Assembly: GCA_002428965.1 (NCBI GenBank)
Contig: DIYI01000009.1
Location: 426,490 to 490,489, forward strand
Length of the DNA: 64,000 bases
Reading direction: 5' to 3'
Source: Jejuia sp. UBA6058
Lineage (GTDB): Bacteria; Bacteroidota; Bacteroidia; Flavobacteriales; Flavobacteriaceae
Below, in pieces: positions 61,658 through 64,000 of the stretch; positions within the stretch are counted from its first letter, which is position 1, and each line of letters begins with the position of its first letter. The notes under the pieces are model-generated. The model was not told the origin of the DNA and did no database searches. It saw nothing but the letters and a program-made list of their open reading frames with translations. A program made the translations under genes and the position numbers.

Positions 61658-61945
61658 CTACGCTGCTTCATTAGTGGATCTAAAGTGATCATATAACTCT
61701 TTACAACCCAATCCGACAATAGAGAAATTAACTTTCTTCTCTAGTGACAACTTATGAAGATTAGCAAGGGCATTAACCCCAGAACGATCTACATGATTTA
61801 AATCTTCTATACTAAGTGTAATTGTGGAGTGTGTTTGAAATACGTCTCTAAATTCAGATTGCAAAACATGAACAGTTTTCTTGTTCAGAGCACCTTTTAA
61901 TTTGAAGAAATTATTGTACGAGGTAATTCTTAAATCCATAAACAT
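61658..61945 (-). CDS. Single STAS-domain protein, paralogue of the neighbour
   Basis: A 95-residue STAS-only protein, starting MFMDLRITSYNNFFKLKGALN; Met3 could be the true start, as the paralogue begins at MELRIT. The phosphorylation loop reads HVDRSGVNAL: the position after Asp is Arg, not the phosphorylatable Ser, although a Ser follows. The C-terminal IVGLGCKELYDHF is shared with the 61229-61507 protein. A GAGTT-type hairpin just past the stop (about 61630-61658) may end its transcript, so the two could be separate units. Confidence 0.8.
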   Translation of the reverse strand: MFMDLRITSYNNFFKLKGALNKKTVHVLQSEFRDVFQTHSTITLSIEDLNHVDRSGVNALANLHKLSLEKKVNFSIVGLGCKELYDHFRSTNEAA

Positions 61946-62156
61946 AAATTTTTTAATTTAACGATAAATCTGGGCTATTAATCTTCTGATTATGAAAGCA
62001 ATATAAAAAGTAAAAATGAACTATTTTTAAGTTTTCGACCAGATGAAAGTAAGATCAGATTAAAATTATCCTGATGTCAATTTAATCGATAACTAACATT
62101 TTTTAAGTCTAATTTTAACTACATTTACAGTAAATAATTTTTAAAACTCCTACTTA

Positions 62157-62591
62157 ATGAGAACTTTAGCCTTACTTATTTGCTTTACAATCTCTTTTGC
62201 AACATACGCACAAATTGCTAATAAAGAAGCTGATGTTAAAGCCATAAATAAAGTACTAAAAAAAGCCCGTATAGCTTGGTCTAAAAATGATATTGAGGGA
62301 TTTATGGACAGCTACTGGAAAAGTGATTCGCTGGCATTTTACGGAAAAAAAGGCGTTACTTATGGTTGGGAAAACACCTTAGACAATTACCTTACATACT
62401 ATCCCACAGCTGCATATACTGGCACGTTAAGTTTTAAAATAAACGCTATCAATAACATTGCTCCAGACTGTTATTATGTTTTAGGAGAATTCCACATAAA
62501 AAGAGATATTGGAAATGCAGACGGTATTTTTATGCTGGTCTTTAAAAAGATTAACGGTGAGTGGAAAATCATTGCCGATACTTCAGCTTAA
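62157..62591 (+). CDS. Secreted NTF2/SnoaL-like (DUF4440-type) protein
   Basis: A 144-residue exported protein with signal peptide to about residue 19 (TYAQ). The mature domain has the cone-shaped NTF2-like pattern: helix ADVKAINKVLKKARIAWSKND, then FMDSYWKSDSLAFYG and the closing strands FMLVFKKINGEWKIIADTSA. Members are small enzymes or binding proteins of mostly unknown function. A small membrane protein is encoded 16 bases downstream. Confidence 0.8.
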   Translation: MRTLALLICFTISFATYAQIANKEADVKAINKVLKKARIAWSKNDIEGFMDSYWKSDSLAFYGKKGVTYGWENTLDNYLTYYPTAAYTGTLSFKINAINNIAPDCYYVLGEFHIKRDIGNADGIFMLVFKKINGEWKIIADTSA

Positions 62592-62607
62592 AATATTACT
62601 TAGCTAT

Positions 62608-62748
62608 ATGAAATACAGCTATAAAGTAGTGCTAATGATTGTTCTTGCATGCATTACAATTTATGGATTGGTAACTGGGAAGTTTCTGTTTTTGGTTTTT
62701 ATGTTTCCGCTTGGTCTTGGATTATTTAATAGGAAAAAGCAGGAATAG
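62608..62748 (+). CDS. Small membrane protein, 46 residues
   Basis: Starts at the ATG at 62608: MKYSYKVVLMIV, then two short hydrophobic segments separated by VTGK, ending NRKKQE. The frame can be read further upstream inside the NTF2-like gene, but only the part from this Met makes sense, with 16 bases after the previous stop. It is probably co-transcribed with that gene. Function unknown. Confidence 0.5.
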   Translation: MKYSYKVVLMIVLACITIYGLVTGKFLFLVFMFPLGLGLFNRKKQE

Positions 62749-62750
62749 AC

Positions 62751-63119
62751 TTAAAGTACCTCTAATTCTTCTCGCATTTTTTTGGTCATCCCTTTTACAA
62801 CCATATCGTAAGAATGATCTATCAACTCTTTCACAAACTGAGAAGATAATTCGCCTTTATAAATATCAACGGTATTCCAATGTTTATTACTAACATAAGG
62901 TCCTGCATAAATACTCTCATACCTTTCACGAAGTTCGTCGGTATACTCAGGGTCGCACTTAAGCATAATAGTATCTTCTCCCTTATCCCATGAGCGTAAT
63001 GGCGCTAGTGCGAACATTTTGGTTAGCACCTTAAACACCAAAGTACTTTCATCAAAAGGAAAGCTTTCAGAACTCCCCTTTTTGCTTAGGCAATATGCTC
63101 TTAGTTGTTCTATATCCAT
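62751..63119 (-). CDS. MmcQ/YjbR family protein
   Basis: A 122-residue cytoplasmic protein of the CyaY-like MmcQ/YjbR family. It begins DIEQLRAYCLSKKGSSESFPF and carries LRSWDKGEDTIMLKCDP and VSNKHWNTVDI, the family landmarks. Members are described as double-wing DNA-binding-like proteins but no precise role is known. It overlaps the start of the next minus-strand gene by 10 bases, so the pair is translationally linked. Confidence 0.85.
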   Translation of the reverse strand: MDIEQLRAYCLSKKGSSESFPFDESTLVFKVLTKMFALAPLRSWDKGEDTIMLKCDPEYTDELRERYESIYAGPYVSNKHWNTVDIYKGELSSQFVKELIDHSYDMVVKGMTKKMREELEVL

Positions 63120-63403
63120 AGTAGGCCTGATAAAATAAATAAAACTATAGCAGAATTAATTACTAATGTCCAGATATTGATCAATTTGTTAATTCTTACT
63201 TTATCCGAAACAATTTTTTTCAGAATCCAATCTAATAGCTCCCATAACAGAGCAATAAAAATCGTAAAGAAAGGAATAACAAATCCCAATGGTGGCGTAT
63301 GGCTATTAATCAATCCAAATTTCAGTATTGAATAAATAGTAAAGATTAAACCAATTAAATAGACTATTGTTTTAAATATATCATAAGCAGAAAACCTTCC
63401 CAT
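63110..63403 (-). CDS. Small four-helix membrane protein
   Basis: A 97-residue protein with hydrophobic segments at about 8-27, 38-56 and 73-95, separated by short polar loops (SHTPPLG, KKIVSDKVRINK). No family recognised. It overlaps the downstream MmcQ/YjbR gene by 10 bases and lies 20 bases after the DUF4230 gene, so the three minus-strand genes look like one operon. Confidence 0.6.
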   Translation of the reverse strand: MGRFSAYDIFKTIVYLIGLIFTIYSILKFGLINSHTPPLGFVIPFFTIFIALLWELLDWILKKIVSDKVRINKLINIWTLVINSAIVLFILSGLLWI

Positions 63404-63423
63404 AAAATTTAATTAACCTTTAA

Positions 63424-63999
63424 TTATTCTAACTTCTTGACATCTTGATTTTCTATTTTTAAAGCCGAATAATCTAAAGTCCATCCAATAGTTTCAACAA
63501 TGGTTTCAATCAATAAAATAGTTTCCAAAGCTTCCTGTTGTGCTATTTGAATGAGTCCACTCTCAGGTATTTTATCTTTAATATGCACCTTAGCTTCGTT
63601 GTGTAAATCGGTTAAATCACTAGCTTCAAACTTATTAAAATAGCCGTCAGATTTGTCATAATAATTCAAATTTGTTTCTATGGATAACACCTCTGGTTGC
63701 GGAAAATGTTCTAAAATAATTTGTTTTTTATCCTTATCCGAAGTCAATTGAATTTTAGACAAATCGTACCCAACATGTGCTTTTGCATTTATAACAACTA
63801 GAGCTTTTTTCTTACTAGAAATTAGTTTTAAAAACTTTTGCTTTACATCTTCATAATGATAAATCTCAGCAAAATCACCTTCCACGGTAATAAACTTACA
63901 CACCTTTTTAATCTTGTTTAAAAGAATGGTGGATTGTGAATTCACAAGCTGCTTTTTCTTAAAAGATTTAAGGATAGTAACGATTCCAAGCGTCACCAA
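63424..63999 (-). CDS. DUF4230 protein, N-terminus outside the window
   Basis: The frame is open to the right-hand edge; at least 191 residues are present. A DUF4230 pattern is clear: KFITVEGDFAEIYHYEDV, then KKALVVINAKAHVGYDLSKI and a closing LIETIVETIGWTLDY. Most members begin with a membrane helix or signal peptide; the hydrophobic VTLGIVTIL at the edge may be part of it, so the apparent TTG at 63999 should not be taken as the true start. Function unknown. Confidence 0.8.
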   Translation of the reverse strand: MVTLGIVTILKSFKKKQLVNSQSTILLNKIKKVCKFITVEGDFAEIYHYEDVKQKFLKLISSKKKALVVINAKAHVGYDLSKIQLTSDKDKKQIILEHFPQPEVLSIETNLNYYDKSDGYFNKFEASDLTDLHNEAKVHIKDKIPESGLIQIAQQEALETILLIETIVETIGWTLDYSALKIENQDVKKLE

Positions 64000-64000
64000 A

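Noticed and set aside
62509..62748. A 79-codon frame beginning inside the NTF2-like gene
   Set aside because: Only the last 46 codons from the ATG at 62608 lie outside the preceding gene and look like a protein; the longer version is a shadow.
1..64000. CRISPR arrays, insertion sequences, prophage genes or rRNA
   Set aside because: No regularly spaced repeats, transposase, phage structural gene or rRNA segment was seen anywhere in the window.

Overview
The window is AT-rich DNA from a member of the Bacteroidota, almost certainly a marine Flavobacteriaceae. The signs are type IX secretion (T9SS) tails (a PNP motif followed by a GxYxL strand), an extracellular-sensor hybrid two-component system (HTCS), promoters of the TTTG-N18-TAnnTTTG type, a cluster of algal-polysaccharide sulfatases and glycosidases, and household genes typical of the family (type II NADH dehydrogenase, BlaI/M56 pair, DUF4407, DUF4230).

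Layout. 1-2547: the end of a Pycsar-effector-type membrane protein and a convergent GAF protein. 2662-6084: two secreted carbohydrate-active genes. 6085-7384: gene-free, holding the 3' half of a broken tRNA-Leu(UAG) at 6375-6433. 7385-51646: 24 protein genes, mostly a dedicated sulfated-galactan locus. A minus-strand operon (29282 to 12673) encodes GH31, a hypothetical, a sulfatase, GH29, GH86, a double DUF1080 protein, a sulfatase, GH2 and a sulfatase. A divergent plus-strand operon (29459 to 41950) encodes a membrane-anchored winged-helix regulator, two sulfatases, a GH43-like protein, a sulfatase, an Asp-box propeller protein and a beta-helix protein. AraC, DUF1330, an SMP-30-like lipoprotein and two T9SS proteins lie to the left. 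A second propeller protein, a sulfatase and the HTCS lie to the right. 51647-52263: an intact tRNA-Leu(UAG) followed by the 5' half of the broken one. 52348-64000: ordinary chromosomal genes.

The GH86 (agarase/porphyranase family) together with GH2, GH29 and seven S1-type sulfatases points to a red-algal sulfated galactan such as porphyran or agar. This is inferred from families, not measured. No SusC/SusD pair, sugar kinase or sulfatase-maturase lies in the window, so this is a degradation island without its own import genes here.

The most striking structure is that the locus from about 6.4 to 52.2 kb is bracketed by the two halves of one ancestral tRNA-Leu. They share a 15-bp anticodon-arm core and covarying stem pairs that differ from the intact tRNA-Leu. 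A perfect 20-bp direct repeat lies just inside each end. This looks like an integrative element that split a tRNA gene and brought a replacement copy, which now appears to use the old gene's promoter. No integrase remains in view.
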